NCBI RefSeq assembly: GCF_040702505.1
Contig: NZ_JBFBLC010000003.1
Span: forward strand, 124,001-188,000
DNA length: 64,000 nt
Reading direction: 5' to 3'
Source of the DNA: Terrabacter sp040702505
GTDB lineage: Bacteria > Actinomycetota > Actinomycetes > Actinomycetales > Dermatophilaceae
The position numbers were made by a program, and so were the translations under genes. The notes under the pieces are model-generated. The model did no database searches, was not told where the DNA came from, and saw only the letters and a list, made by a program, of their open reading frames with translations. Shown here piece after piece: positions 1-8,469 of this stretch. The stretch's first letter is position 1, and each line of letters opens with the position of its first letter.

Positions 1-30
1 CGCGCTGCGCACGGGGGTGTTGTCGCTCAC
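1..30 (-). CDS. N-terminal fragment of a divergent gene (partial)
   Basis: On the minus strand a GTG at 30-28 opens a frame reading M-S-D-N-T-P-V-R-S-A and runs off the window edge. A -10 box TAGGGT lies at 43-38, 7 nt before the GTG, the same leaderless spacing seen at many genes in this window. Ten codons are too few to name a product. It would be divergent to the dehydrogenase at 83. Confidence 0.4.
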   Translation of the reverse strand, partial: MSDNTPVRSA

Positions 31-37
31 GGGCAGG

Positions 38-43
38 ACCCTA
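38..43 (-). promoter_or_regulatory. -10 box for the divergent partial gene
   Basis: TAGGGT on the minus strand ends 7 nt before a GTG, which implies a leaderless transcript. No convincing -35 hexamer is visible. Confidence 0.4.
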
Positions 44-70
44 CCGGGGCTGCCGGAGGGCGCCGGTCAC

Positions 71-76
71 TATGGT
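71..76 (+). promoter_or_regulatory. -10 box, leaderless start of the dehydrogenase gene
   Basis: TATGGT ends 6 nt before ATG 83, so transcription would start at or next to the start codon. This favours ATG 83 over the in-frame upstream start at 17. Confidence 0.5.
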
Positions 77-82
77 GCTGCA

Positions 83-1054
83 ATGCTCGCTGCCTACGCC
101 GTCAGTCAGTCCGCCTCCGACCCGCTCTCCGGCCTCGAGGTGGGGGAGCGGCCCGATCCGAAGGCCCGTCCGGGGTGGGAGGTCGTCGACCTGCGTGCCG
201 CCGCGCTCAACCACCACGACGTGTGGTCCCTGCGCGGCGTCGGGCTGCCGGCGGACCGCCTGCCCATGGTGCTCGGCTGCGACGGCGCCGGCGTGGACGC
301 CGAGGGCCACGAGGTCATCGTCCACGCCGTCGTGCCGTCGGACGGCTGGCGCGGGGACGAGACGCTCGACCCGCGCCGCACGCTGCTCTCCGAGCTGCAC
401 GACGGCACCCTCGCCGAGAAGGTGCTCGTCCCGGCGGGCAACGTCGTGCCCAAGCCGGAGTCGATGTCGTGGCAGACCGCCGCGTGCCTCTCGACGGCGT
501 GGCTGACGGCATACCGCATGCTCTTCACCAACTCCGGGGTGCAGCCGGGCGAGACTGTGCTGGTCCAGGGGGCCGGCGGCGGCGTCGCGACGGCGCTCAT
601 CCAGCTCGGCTCGGCCGCCGGCTACCGGATGTGGGCCACCTCCCGGGACGAGACCCGAGGGGGGCGGGCGCTCGACATCGGCGCCGACAGGGTCTTCGGC
701 TCCGGCGAACGCCTCCCCGAGCGCGTCGACGCCGTGATGGAGACGGTCGGCGCCGCGACCTGGTCGCACTCCGTCAACTCGCTGCGCCCCGGCGGCACGA
801 TCGTCATCTCCGGTGCGACGTCCGGCGACGCCCCGGCGAAGGCCGAGCTGACCAAGATCTTCTTCAAGCAGCTGCGGGTCGTCGGGTCCACGATGGGCAG
901 CCGTGAGGAGCTGGCCCAGCTCGCGCGGTTCGTGCAGCAGCGGGGCATCGAGCCGGTCGTCGACTCGGTCCTGCCGCTCGAGCAGGCCCGTGAGGGCTTC
1001 GCCCGCATGGTCGACGGTGACGTCTTCGGGAAAGTCGTCTTCACCGTCGGGTGA
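83..1054 (+). CDS. Zinc-independent MDR-family alcohol dehydrogenase / quinone oxidoreductase
   Basis: 323 aa, the usual length for quinone oxidoreductase-like members of the medium-chain dehydrogenase/reductase superfamily. The N-terminal half is the GroES-like catalytic domain (ALNHHDVWSLRG, then CDGAGVD). The second half is a Rossmann domain with the nucleotide loop GAGGGVATALIQLG near residue 160, followed by the VMETVGAATW and GGTIVISGA segments typical of the family. The structural zinc cysteine cluster of classical alcohol dehydrogenases is absent, so an NAD(P)H:quinone or enoyl reductase role is more likely. The substrate cannot be told. ATG 83 is chosen because of the -10 box at 71-76. 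A CGGCATAC octamer at 507-514 supplies a GCA alanine codon. The gene is convergent with fbiB, whose stop lies 40 nt beyond its own. Confidence 0.85.
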   Translation: MLAAYAVSQSASDPLSGLEVGERPDPKARPGWEVVDLRAAALNHHDVWSLRGVGLPADRLPMVLGCDGAGVDAEGHEVIVHAVVPSDGWRGDETLDPRRTLLSELHDGTLAEKVLVPAGNVVPKPESMSWQTAACLSTAWLTAYRMLFTNSGVQPGETVLVQGAGGGVATALIQLGSAAGYRMWATSRDETRGGRALDIGADRVFGSGERLPERVDAVMETVGAATWSHSVNSLRPGGTIVISGATSGDAPAKAELTKIFFKQLRVVGSTMGSREELAQLARFVQQRGIEPVVDSVLPLEQAREGFARMVDGDVFGKVVFTVG

Positions 1055-1093
1055 CGGCAGCCGCCGGCGCGCCGGGCCCTGATCCGGGCTGGG

Positions 1094-2152
1094 TCAGGGC
1101 AACGGCGCGGCCGAGACGTGCACGACGGTCGAGAGCGCGTCCGCCGACGGGGGGCCGGCCGTGCCGATGAGCCACTCGCACCACAACGCGGCACACAGCC
1201 GCGCCACGAGCTGGCCCAGCTCGTAGGAGGAGTCGGCGCCCAGGGTCACCGACAGCGGGCCGACGTCGGCGGTGCCCGACTCGAAGCCGTGCAGGGCCGT
1301 CCGGACCGCCCGCGACACCGCCTCGGCCCGGCTCTCGGGACCTGCTTGGGCGATGCCGACCTCCCTGGCCTCCGGGCTGCCGGGCTCGACGCCCAGGGCC
1401 GCCCGCACGGCCTCCACCCGGCCGTAGCCGAACCAGTCGCCGGGGCCGGTGCGCACGAGGTCGCGCGCGCGGGCGTGCGGCTCGGAGGGCTCGTCGACGA
1501 GGGCGTCGGGCAGCCCGCGCACCACGGCGGCCGGGACGGCGGAGACCTTGCCCTTGACCAGGTCGGCGGCGGCTGCGACCTCGTCCGCGACGGCGCGTGC
1601 CGTCACCTCGAGCGGCTTGCCGTCGGCGTCGGACCCGCCGCGCAGGTCATCCAGCACTCGCAGCCCGTGTGCCCCGAGGGCGAAGTCGACCTGGCCGACG
1701 CGCCAGGGCCGGCCAGCCGTGTCGCTGAGGACGACCCCGACGCGTACGCCGTGGCGGGCCACGAGCGCGTCGTGGAGCTGCTCGCAGACGGCGTCCGGCT
1801 CGTGGGGGAGCAGCAGCCAGCCGCCCCGCTCGCCCGTGTTGGAGCCGTCGACGCCGGCGGCCGCCATGACCGGGCCCGCCTTGGCCCGCACGACGCGGGT
1901 CAGCCGGTCCCCGACCGCCCGCTCGGCCACGACGTACTCGCTCTCGCCGCTGACCACGCCCTCCTTGTCCTCGGCGTGGGCCACGAGGCCCAGGGCCTTG
2001 CTCGCGACCTTGCTCGAGACCACGACGACGTCGCCGTCGGCGAGCTGCACTCCGGCGTGGTCGAGCCCCGCCTGGAGCACGTCGACGAGGTCGTCGCCCT
2101 CCACCACCTCGGGTATGCCGGTGAGCGGGGTGACGACAACGGGTGCGGTCAC
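1094..2152 (-). CDS. fbiB: Coenzyme F420-0:L-glutamate ligase, FbiB/CofE type, without nitroreductase domain
   Basis: 352 aa. Residues 1 to about 245 are the CofE domain, which adds glutamate to F420-0 using GTP: TPLTGIPEV at the start, VVVVSSKVASKALG, VLSDTAGRPWRVGQVDFALG and the DWFGYGR segment. Mycobacterial FbiB continues with a roughly 200-residue FMN-binding nitroreductase-like domain. Here only about 100 residues follow (GIAQAGPESRAEAV, then an SSYELGQLVARLCAALWCEWLIG helix), and they do not look like that domain. GTG 2152 is chosen because it overlaps the fbiA stop by 4 nt (GTGA), which implies coupled translation. The second codon of the motif copy at 2113-2120 is ATA, a very rare isoleucine codon here. 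fbiC and fbiD are not in the window. Confidence 0.9.
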   Translation of the reverse strand: MTAPVVVTPLTGIPEVVEGDDLVDVLQAGLDHAGVQLADGDVVVVSSKVASKALGLVAHAEDKEGVVSGESEYVVAERAVGDRLTRVVRAKAGPVMAAAGVDGSNTGERGGWLLLPHEPDAVCEQLHDALVARHGVRVGVVLSDTAGRPWRVGQVDFALGAHGLRVLDDLRGGSDADGKPLEVTARAVADEVAAAADLVKGKVSAVPAAVVRGLPDALVDEPSEPHARARDLVRTGPGDWFGYGRVEAVRAALGVEPGSPEAREVGIAQAGPESRAEAVSRAVRTALHGFESGTADVGPLSVTLGADSSYELGQLVARLCAALWCEWLIGTAGPPSADALSTVVHVSAAPLP

Positions 2153-3150
2153 GCGCTGGCCCGTGCCGCGCGCAGGCGCACGCCGAGGTCGAGGGCGGCG
2201 CCGGCCATGTCGGCGGCCGCCTCGACCGAGCTCATCAGCAGCGGGCGGCGTACCACCTCGAGGCCGGGCCGCTCGCGCATCGGGTCGTCCTCGTCCACGA
2301 GCCAGCCGTCGAGGAAGTCCGCGTAGAGACCGGCCACACCGGAGCTGGTCTCCTCGACCCCGATGGTGCGCAGGCACACGTCGGCGTGGCCCCGGACAGG
2401 CCGGCCCCCCACGAGAGGGGAGACGCCCACGACGGGGGCGCGGGTGCCGCGCAGGGCGTCCCGCACCCCGGGCACGCCGAGGATGATGCCGATCGAGACG
2501 ACCGGGTTGCTGGGCGGCAGCAGGACCAGGTCGGCCTCGCGGATGGCGTCGAGCACGCCGGGGCCCGCCGTCGCGCGGTCGAGGCCTGCGACGACGAAGC
2601 GCTCTGCGGGCAGCGCGGCGCGGTGGCGCACCCACCACTCCTGGAAGTGGATGGCGCGGCGCTCGCCGTCGTCGTCCACGACGACGTGGGTCTCGACCGG
2701 GGTGTCGGTCATCGGGAGCAGCCGCACGCCCAGATCCCCGAGCCCCCAGCGGGCAGAAAGGCGCTCGACGACGGCACTGAGCGGCATACCCTGGCCCAGC
2801 AGCTGCGAGCGATACACGTGGGTGGCGAAGTCCTTGTCGCCGAGGGTGAACCACTGCGGCTCGGCGCCGAGGGCGGAGAGCTCCGCGGCGAGGCTGTGGG
2901 TCTCGTCCGCCCGTCCCCAGCCCTGACCCTCGTGGATGCCGCCGCCGAGGGTGTAGAGCAGCGTGTCGATGTCGGGGCACACCCGCAGCCCGAAGAGCGT
3001 GATGTCGTCGCCGGTGTTGCCGATGACGGTGAGCTCGAGCGGTTCGGCGGGGTCGTGGCCCCCGGCGTCGGCGGTGCGTCGGACGTGCTCGAGCAGGCCG
3101 CGGAGGAACCGGGCGCCGCCGACTCCTCCGGCCAGGGCGGTGATGCGCAT
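2149..3150 (-). CDS. fbiA: 2-phospho-L-lactate transferase (phosphoenolpyruvate transferase), F420 biosynthesis
   Basis: 333 aa, the normal CofD/FbiA length. The enzyme transfers the activated three-carbon phosphate unit to 7,8-didemethyl-8-hydroxy-5-deazariboflavin to give (dehydro-)F420-0. The hallmark N-terminal sequence ALAGGVGGARFLRGL is at residues 5-19, followed by the IGNTGDDI phosphate-binding segment and later LLPPSNPVVSIGIIL and GRPVRGHADVC. It is the first gene of an fbiA-fbiB unit on the minus strand and overlaps fbiB by 4 nt. A weak -10 (GAGGAT, 3162-3157) ends 6 nt before the ATG, so it may be leaderless. It is divergent from whiB2, with about 240 nt between. Confidence 0.95.
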   Translation of the reverse strand: MRITALAGGVGGARFLRGLLEHVRRTADAGGHDPAEPLELTVIGNTGDDITLFGLRVCPDIDTLLYTLGGGIHEGQGWGRADETHSLAAELSALGAEPQWFTLGDKDFATHVYRSQLLGQGMPLSAVVERLSARWGLGDLGVRLLPMTDTPVETHVVVDDDGERRAIHFQEWWVRHRAALPAERFVVAGLDRATAGPGVLDAIREADLVLLPPSNPVVSIGIILGVPGVRDALRGTRAPVVGVSPLVGGRPVRGHADVCLRTIGVEETSSGVAGLYADFLDGWLVDEDDPMRERPGLEVVRRPLLMSSVEAAADMAGAALDLGVRLRAARASA

Positions 3151-3234
3151 GCCCCAATCCTCTCAGCACGCCGTCCGGAGGGGCTTGCCCGGGTGCGGCG
3201 GCGCAAAGTCAGGGGGCGAATATCACCAAGCCGC

Positions 3235-3264
3235 TTGACGGGATGGGTATGACACGCATGTAAT
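3235..3264 (+). promoter_or_regulatory. Promoter of the whiB2-like gene
   Basis: TTGACG (3235-3240), an 18-nt spacer and TGTAAT (3259-3264) form a recognisable -35/-10 pair in a locally A+T-richer stretch. Transcription from here leaves a leader of about 120 nt before ATG 3394. The region is shared with the divergent fbiA start. Confidence 0.5.
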
Positions 3265-3393
3265 TCCATTGTTGTAGTCGGTCGGGTCACGTGGCTGGGC
3301 GAGCCGGAGCATTTTGTCCGGAACCTCCGAAATGCGATGCCGCTCGGTGCGACAGTGCTGACACACAGGTGCAGTCAGGGTCGAGGAGGGGTC

Positions 3394-3660
3394 ATGCACG
3401 AGCTGATGGTGGTCTGGTCGGACACGGGCGAGCAGGAGGGTGAGCTCTCCTGGCAGGAGCGCTCGCTCTGTGCCCAGACCGACCCGGAGGCGTTCTTCCC
3501 GGAGAAGGGCGGCTCCACGCGCGAGGCCAAGAAGGTCTGCGTCGGGTGCGAGGTGCGGTCCGAGTGCCTCGAATACGCCCTGTCCAACGACGAGCGCTTC
3601 GGCATCTGGGGCGGACTGTCCGAGCGGGAGCGCCGCAAGCTGAAGAAGCGCGCGGTCTGA
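3394..3660 (+). CDS. whiB2: WhiB-family iron-sulfur transcription regulator (WhiB2/WhmD-like)
   Basis: 88 aa. Four cysteines (C26, C49, C52, C58; the last three in C-x2-C-x5-C spacing) bind a 4Fe-4S cluster in this family. The GIWGGLSERERRKLKK segment is the family's glycine-rich turn plus basic tail, which mediates sigma-factor and DNA contacts. WhiB2/WhmD proteins act with sigma-A to control septation and cell division genes. The assignment to WhiB2 rests on position: it sits beside fbiA-fbiB, as whiB2 does in mycobacteria. ATG 3394 is chosen over the longer frame from 3337 because GAGGAGGGG lies just upstream at 3381-3389. Confidence 0.9.
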   Translation: MHELMVVWSDTGEQEGELSWQERSLCAQTDPEAFFPEKGGSTREAKKVCVGCEVRSECLEYALSNDERFGIWGGLSERERRKLKKRAV

Positions 3661-3697
3661 GCGTGAAGCGCAGGCCCGGCCCGTCCCAGGCGTCCGG

Positions 3698-6600
3698 GTG
3701 AAGGTAGCCGCTGTGCCCGACGAGCTCGCCCGAGACCAGAGCACCCCCGCGACCGCGGGCGGTGCGTCCTACGTGTCGCTGACCGCCCCTCCCTCCACCG
3801 GGCAGCGCACGAGCGGGGCGGTCGACGCGGTCGTCGTCGTGCACAACGGTGCCGCGTGGCTGGCCCAGTGTCTCGACGGCCTGGCCGCCCAGACACTGCC
3901 GCCCGCGCGTCTGGTCGTCGTCGACGTCGCGAGCAGCGACTCCTCGGCCGCCATCGCGCAGGCCCACGCGGGCGTCCGCCGGGCCGTCCCGTCCGTCGAG
4001 GTCCTCCGCCTCGACAAGCGCGTGCCCGTCGGCCGCGCCATCCAGCGCGGCGTCGAGGCGCTTCCCGTCCCGGCCGACCCCTCGTCCAGCTGGGTGTGGG
4101 TGCTCCACGACGACACCGTGCCGCGGGCCAACGCGCTGGCGCAGCTCCTGCAGGCCGGGCTGCGATCCCGGTCGGTCGGCGTGGCAGGGCCCAAGATCGT
4201 CAGCTGGGAGGACCCCCGGCGCCTGGTCGAGATGGGCATCCAGATCACCCGCACCGGCCGTCGCCTCGCGTCGCCGGCTCGCGGTGAGGCCGACCAGGGG
4301 CAGTACGACACCCGCGCCGACGTCCTCGCGGTCAGCACCAGCGGCATGCTGGTGCGCCGCTCCGTCTGGGACGACCTGGGCGGCTTCGACCGGGCGTTCG
4401 TGGAGCACGGCTCCGACCTCGACTTCGGCTGGCGTGCGCAGCTCGCCGGCCACCGCGTCGTCGTCGTCCCCGCCGCCGTCGTACGCGACGCCTCGGCCAG
4501 CCTCGACGGGGAGCGCCCCGGCGTGGCCGGCTCCCGGGACCTCGAGCGGCGCGGTCGCCGGGCCGCCCGGCAGGTGACCCTCGCGCGGTGCTCGCCGCTC
4601 GCGGCGCCGTTCCTCGCGCTGTGGATGGCGCTGTCCGCCGTCGTCGCCTCGCTGACCCTGCTGCTCGCCAAGCGCCCGCGACTGGCCTGGCGCGAGCTGA
4701 CCGACGTGAGCGCGCTGCTGCACCCCTTCGCCACGCTGGCTGCCCGTTGGCGCGGCCGCGCGACCAAGCGTCTGCGCCGTGACCACCTCGGCACCCTGTT
4801 CGTCGCGCCCACCGTCGCCGCGCGCACGACCATCGACCACATCCAGGACGCCATCACGCCCGAGCGGGTTCGCGCCCGGCACGAGGCCCTCACCACCAGC
4901 ACCGAGACCGGGCCGGTCGCCGACGACTCGGAGTCGCTGGACAATCTTCCGGCATCCCTGCCCCGTCGGGTCGCCACCCATCCCGGCTTCCTCGCGGCGG
5001 TGGCCGTGCTCGTGGCGACGGTGGCGGCCTGGCGCGACGCCCTGCGCGCCGGAGCGCTGTCGCCGACCAACGCCGGTGTCGCGGGCGGCGAGCTGCGCCC
5101 GGTGACCACCGACTCCTACGGCCTCTGGCACGCGTTCCGCGACGCCTGGCACGGTGCCGGCTTCGGCACGGGCGCCGAGTCCGGGCCGCACCTGGCCGTG
5201 CTGTCGGCCCTCACCTGGCTCGCCGAGCGAGTGCCCGGCGTCGCCGAGAGCCGCTCGAGCGCCGGGGTCACCGTGGCCTGGCTGCTCTTCCTCACCCCGG
5301 TGCTCGCCACCTGGTCGGCCTACCTCGCCGGGCGAGTGGTGAGCAGCTCCCGGGTGGCCCGCGCCGTCGGAGCGCTGGCGTGGGGCACCGCTGGAGTGGC
5401 CACCACGGCGCTGGCGCACGGCCGGGTCACCGTGTCGGTCGTCCACATCCTGCTTCCCTTCGTGCTGGCCGGCTTCTGCCTCGCAGCCCGGCGCGACGGC
5501 ACCTTCACCGCCACCTTCGCCACGGCCCTCGCCACCGCAGTGCTCGGCGCCTTCGCGCCGCCCCTGCTGGCGCTCTCTGTCGTCGCAGCCCTGCTCCTGC
5601 TCGTGCTGGGCCCCGGCCTGCGCCGGGTTCGCGCCCTCGTGCTGCTCCTCGTGCCCGTCGCGCTCCTCGGGCCCTGGGTGGTGCGGTTCGTCGACGACCC
5701 GCGCCTGCTCCTGTCCGGGGCAGGTCTGCTCTCGACCGGCGACGACCGCGGAGTCCTCGGGGTGCTGGCCCTGGTCCTCGGTGCCCCCGGCGCCGGGACC
5801 TGGGCCGTCTGGCTCGGCGCGCCGCTCGTGGTCCTCGGGGTGCTCGGCCTCGCCGTCCGCGGGCGCAGCCGCTCCGAGTCGGTCGGCCTCGCGGTCGGTG
5901 GCCTTCTCGCGCTCGTCGGACTCGCCGGTGCGCTGGCCTCCGCGCACGTCGTGCTCGGCTCCGCCGAGACCGGCGTCGGCCGGTCGGCCTCCGCTCATCT
6001 CTGGGCCGGGCTGGGCGTGCAGCTGTGGGTCGCCGGCCTCGTCGTCGGCCTGCTCGCCGGCAGCCGGCCGGTGCTGGCCGCGCTCGCCGGCCCCCGTGGC
6101 CGCTGGACCTTCGCGGCGGCGACCGTGGCCGCCGCACTCGCCGTCGTGCCGGTCGTCGGCAGCGCGGCGCTGTGGGGCGTCGACGGCATCGGACGCACCC
6201 TGTCCGTCGGCCAGGCCACCCTGCCGGCCGTGGCCGTGGAGCAGGGCAGGGGCGCGCTGGGCAACCGCCTGCTCCTCCTGCGACCGTCCGACACGGTCGT
6301 CGACTTCGTGCTCGCGGGCCAGGAGCCCGGCGAGCTGCTGCGCGACCTCGACCGGGCTCCCGACGCCGACGAGACGCCGCTCGTCGACGCCGTGGCCGAC
6401 ATCGTCGGGGGACGCAGCGCCGACTCGCTCGACTCCACGGCCCTGGCCCGCCTCGGCATCGGCTTCGTGCAGGTGCGTGGCACGGCCGACTCGGCGGTCG
6501 CGCGCCGGCTCGACTCCGCCCAGGGGCTCAGCCGCCTCGGCACGAGCGAGCGCGGCACCCTGTGGAAGGTCCAGCCGCTCCGTCCCGTCAAGGGCGTCGC

Positions 6601-6970
6601 CCCCGCCACGGCTCCTTCGCGGGCCCGTCTGGTCGACGCCAAGGGGCGCCTGCTGCAGGTGGTGCCGACCTCAGGGCCGCACGCTGCGGTGGTAACCACG
6701 CTGGCAGCCGGTGACGGCGCGCGCTTCCTGGTCCTCGCCGAGCCGGCCCAGTGGTCGCAGCAGGCGCTGGTCACCTTCGACGGGCGCGAGTTGCAGCCCG
6801 TGGCCGGGAGGGCCCAGCCGACGTATGCCGTGCCGCCCACCGCTGGAGCGCTGAACGTCGACCTCGCCGCCGCCGAACCGTGGTGGCGACTGGCTCAGGC
6901 CGTGCTGCTCGGCTTCGTGGTGTTCATGGCAGTGCCCTTCGGCAACCGACGGTCCAGGAGACGCTCGTGA
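3698..6970 (+). CDS. Large membrane-anchored family 2 glycosyltransferase
   Basis: 1090 aa. Residues about 40-260 form a GT-A family 2 domain: VDAVVVVHNGAAWLAQCL, VVVDVASSDSS, the metal-binding HDDT near residue 138, then SGMLVRRSVWDDLGGFD and DLDFGWRAQLAG. From about residue 290 the protein is mostly membrane helices rich in Leu/Val/Ala (roughly a dozen), ending with a soluble extracytoplasmic region and one last helix before an Arg-rich tail. It probably transfers a sugar to a lipid carrier or cell-envelope polymer; the acceptor is unknown. Actinobacteria commonly carry such a gene next to whiB and a DUF5719 gene. GTG 3698 is used; GTG 3713 is a close alternative. The stop overlaps the next start (GTGA). 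Confidence 0.8.
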   Translation: MKVAAVPDELARDQSTPATAGGASYVSLTAPPSTGQRTSGAVDAVVVVHNGAAWLAQCLDGLAAQTLPPARLVVVDVASSDSSAAIAQAHAGVRRAVPSVEVLRLDKRVPVGRAIQRGVEALPVPADPSSSWVWVLHDDTVPRANALAQLLQAGLRSRSVGVAGPKIVSWEDPRRLVEMGIQITRTGRRLASPARGEADQGQYDTRADVLAVSTSGMLVRRSVWDDLGGFDRAFVEHGSDLDFGWRAQLAGHRVVVVPAAVVRDASASLDGERPGVAGSRDLERRGRRAARQVTLARCSPLAAPFLALWMALSAVVASLTLLLAKRPRLAWRELTDVSALLHPFATLAARWRGRATKRLRRDHLGTLFVAPTVAARTTIDHIQDAITPERVRARHEALTTSTETGPVADDSESLDNLPASLPRRVATHPGFLAAVAVLVATVAAWRDALRAGALSPTNAGVAGGELRPVTTDSYGLWHAFRDAWHGAGFGTGAESGPHLAVLSALTWLAERVPGVAESRSSAGVTVAWLLFLTPVLATWSAYLAGRVVSSSRVARAVGALAWGTAGVATTALAHGRVTVSVVHILLPFVLAGFCLAARRDGTFTATFATALATAVLGAFAPPLLALSVVAALLLLVLGPGLRRVRALVLLLVPVALLGPWVVRFVDDPRLLLSGAGLLSTGDDRGVLGVLALVLGAPGAGTWAVWLGAPLVVLGVLGLAVRGRSRSESVGLAVGGLLALVGLAGALASAHVVLGSAETGVGRSASAHLWAGLGVQLWVAGLVVGLLAGSRPVLAALAGPRGRWTFAAATVAAALAVVPVVGSAALWGVDGIGRTLSVGQATLPAVAVEQGRGALGNRLLLLRPSDTVVDFVLAGQEPGELLRDLDRAPDADETPLVDAVADIVGGRSADSLDSTALARLGIGFVQVRGTADSAVARRLDSAQGLSRLGTSERGTLWKVQPLRPVKGVAPATAPSRARLVDAKGRLLQVVPTSGPHAAVVTTLAAGDGARFLVLAEPAQWSQQALVTFDGRELQPVAGRAQPTYAVPPTAGALNVDLAAAEPWWRLAQAVLLGFVVFMAVPFGNRRSRRRS

Positions 6971-8439
6971 GCAACGTGACCGGGATCCTCCGGGCCAGCG
7001 TGGTGGCGCTGGCTGCCGCCGGCCTCGCCGTGGGCGCCACCCGGGTCGGCGGCTCGCTCCAGCTCGCCGCCGCGAGCGGGCGTGCCGGCCTCCCCGAGGC
7101 CTCAAGCGTGCTCGTCGACCAGTCCACGCTCGTGTGCCCCGGCCAGCAGCGCCTCGGGGCGACCGGCCTGCGCGACGTCAAGGGCACCGTGACGGTCGGC
7201 GCGGCCTCCGCGGCCGCCGGTGTCGTCGCCGGCGCCCCCTCCGGCGCCACGGGCACGGTGCAGCTGCTGGGCGGTCCGTCCTCCCGCGGCCTCGGCCAGA
7301 CCTCCGATCGCGGGTCCGTGGTGTCGGCCGCGAGCTCGACCGCCGACCCGGTCTTCGCCCGCGCCGGCGGGGGACTGGCCCCTGGACTCGTTGCCACGCA
7401 GGTCTGGCGCCACACTGGCGACGACGACCGTGGCCTGGCCGTCACTCCCTGCCAGCTGCCCTCGTCGGACGTGTGGCTGGTCGGAGGCGGCGGCGGCGCG
7501 TCGCGCACCGAGCGGGTCATCGTGACCAACCCCGGCGCCAACGCGGTCACCGTCTCCTTCGACGTGCTCGGCCGTGCCGGGCGCATCGATGCGGCGGCCG
7601 GTCGCACGATGTCGATCGCGCCGCTGTCCCGCGAGGTGCTCTCGCTCGACGCGGTGGCCCCCGACGAGCCGTCACCGGTGGTCCACGTCACCGCGACCGG
7701 AGGCGTGGTCGCTGCCGTCCTCGACGAGCAGTGGATCGACGGCGCGACCGGTCGGGGCATCGACGACGCCACCCGCGCGGCCGCTCCCGGCAAGGACCTC
7801 GTCGTGCCCGCGGTCGAGACCGGTGGCGCCGTCTGGCTCCGGCTGGCCAACCCCGGGGACACCGAGGCCCTGGCCCAGGTGCGCCTGCTCACCGACAAGG
7901 GGGCGGTGCAGCCGGACAACCTCCGCGCCGTGCGCGTCCCGGCCGGTTCCACGGTGGACGTGTCGGTGCCCGGCAACGCCGCGCCGATGGGCGTCGGGAT
8001 CCGCTCCGACCAGGCACTCGTCGCAGCCGCGTGGACCGAGCGGCGTGCGGCGACGGCCGACCGGATGGGCGACTTCGCCTGGACGCCGGCCACGCCCGCG
8101 ATCCGCAACGTCGCCGGCGTGGTGCTGCCCGCGCTGGGCGGTACGACCAAGCGGCTGCTCCTCACGGCCGGTCCGGCTCCCGCCACCGTGCAGGTGCGGC
8201 TCGGCTCCGGTGACGCCGCCCGCGTCTCCACGGTCTCGGTGGCGGCCGACTCGACCGCTGTCGTCGACGCGGGCGACGCCGACTCCGTGTGGGTCGTGCC
8301 GGGCACCGGTAGCGGCGCCGTGCGTGGTGCCGTCTCGGTCTCCGGCGTCGACGGGGGCGTGCCCTTCCTGTCGGTGGCCTCCCTCAGCGAGGCACCGGTG
8401 CGGGCCCAGTCCGTGCCCGTTCGTCAGGTCCGCAACTAG
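6967..8439 (+). CDS. DUF5719-family secreted or anchored protein
   Basis: 490 aa. A single N-terminal hydrophobic segment (residues about 8-28, RASVVALAAAGLAVGA) acts as signal peptide or anchor. The rest is extracytoplasmic, rich in Val/Ala/Thr/Gly with repeating beta-type segments such as RVIVTNPGANAVTVSFDVLG and WLRLANPGDTEALAQVRLL, which suggests tandem immunoglobulin-like beta domains. This matches the DUF5719 family usually found directly after the membrane glycosyltransferase. GTG 6967 overlaps that gene's stop by 4 nt, so the two are probably made together and may act in one envelope process. No enzymatic motif is visible. Confidence 0.7.
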   Translation: MSNVTGILRASVVALAAAGLAVGATRVGGSLQLAAASGRAGLPEASSVLVDQSTLVCPGQQRLGATGLRDVKGTVTVGAASAAAGVVAGAPSGATGTVQLLGGPSSRGLGQTSDRGSVVSAASSTADPVFARAGGGLAPGLVATQVWRHTGDDDRGLAVTPCQLPSSDVWLVGGGGGASRTERVIVTNPGANAVTVSFDVLGRAGRIDAAAGRTMSIAPLSREVLSLDAVAPDEPSPVVHVTATGGVVAAVLDEQWIDGATGRGIDDATRAAAPGKDLVVPAVETGGAVWLRLANPGDTEALAQVRLLTDKGAVQPDNLRAVRVPAGSTVDVSVPGNAAPMGVGIRSDQALVAAAWTERRAATADRMGDFAWTPATPAIRNVAGVVLPALGGTTKRLLLTAGPAPATVQVRLGSGDAARVSTVSVAADSTAVVDAGDADSVWVVPGTGSGAVRGAVSVSGVDGGVPFLSVASLSEAPVRAQSVPVRQVRN

Positions 8440-8444
8440 CCGGG

Positions 8445-8469
8445 CCCTCCGGCGTGCGCGCCGGACGGC
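8445..8469. terminator. Hairpin between convergent genes
   Basis: TCCGGCG (8448-8454) pairs with CGCCGGA (8459-8465) around a TGCG loop, with three more flanking base pairs after a mismatch. It lies between the DUF5719 gene and the convergent metallopeptidase-like gene and can serve both strands. Confidence 0.55.

Noticed and set aside
3392..5998. 868-codon minus-strand frame opposite whiB2 and the glycosyltransferase
   Set aside because: Same antisense artefact; no start context and no similarity.
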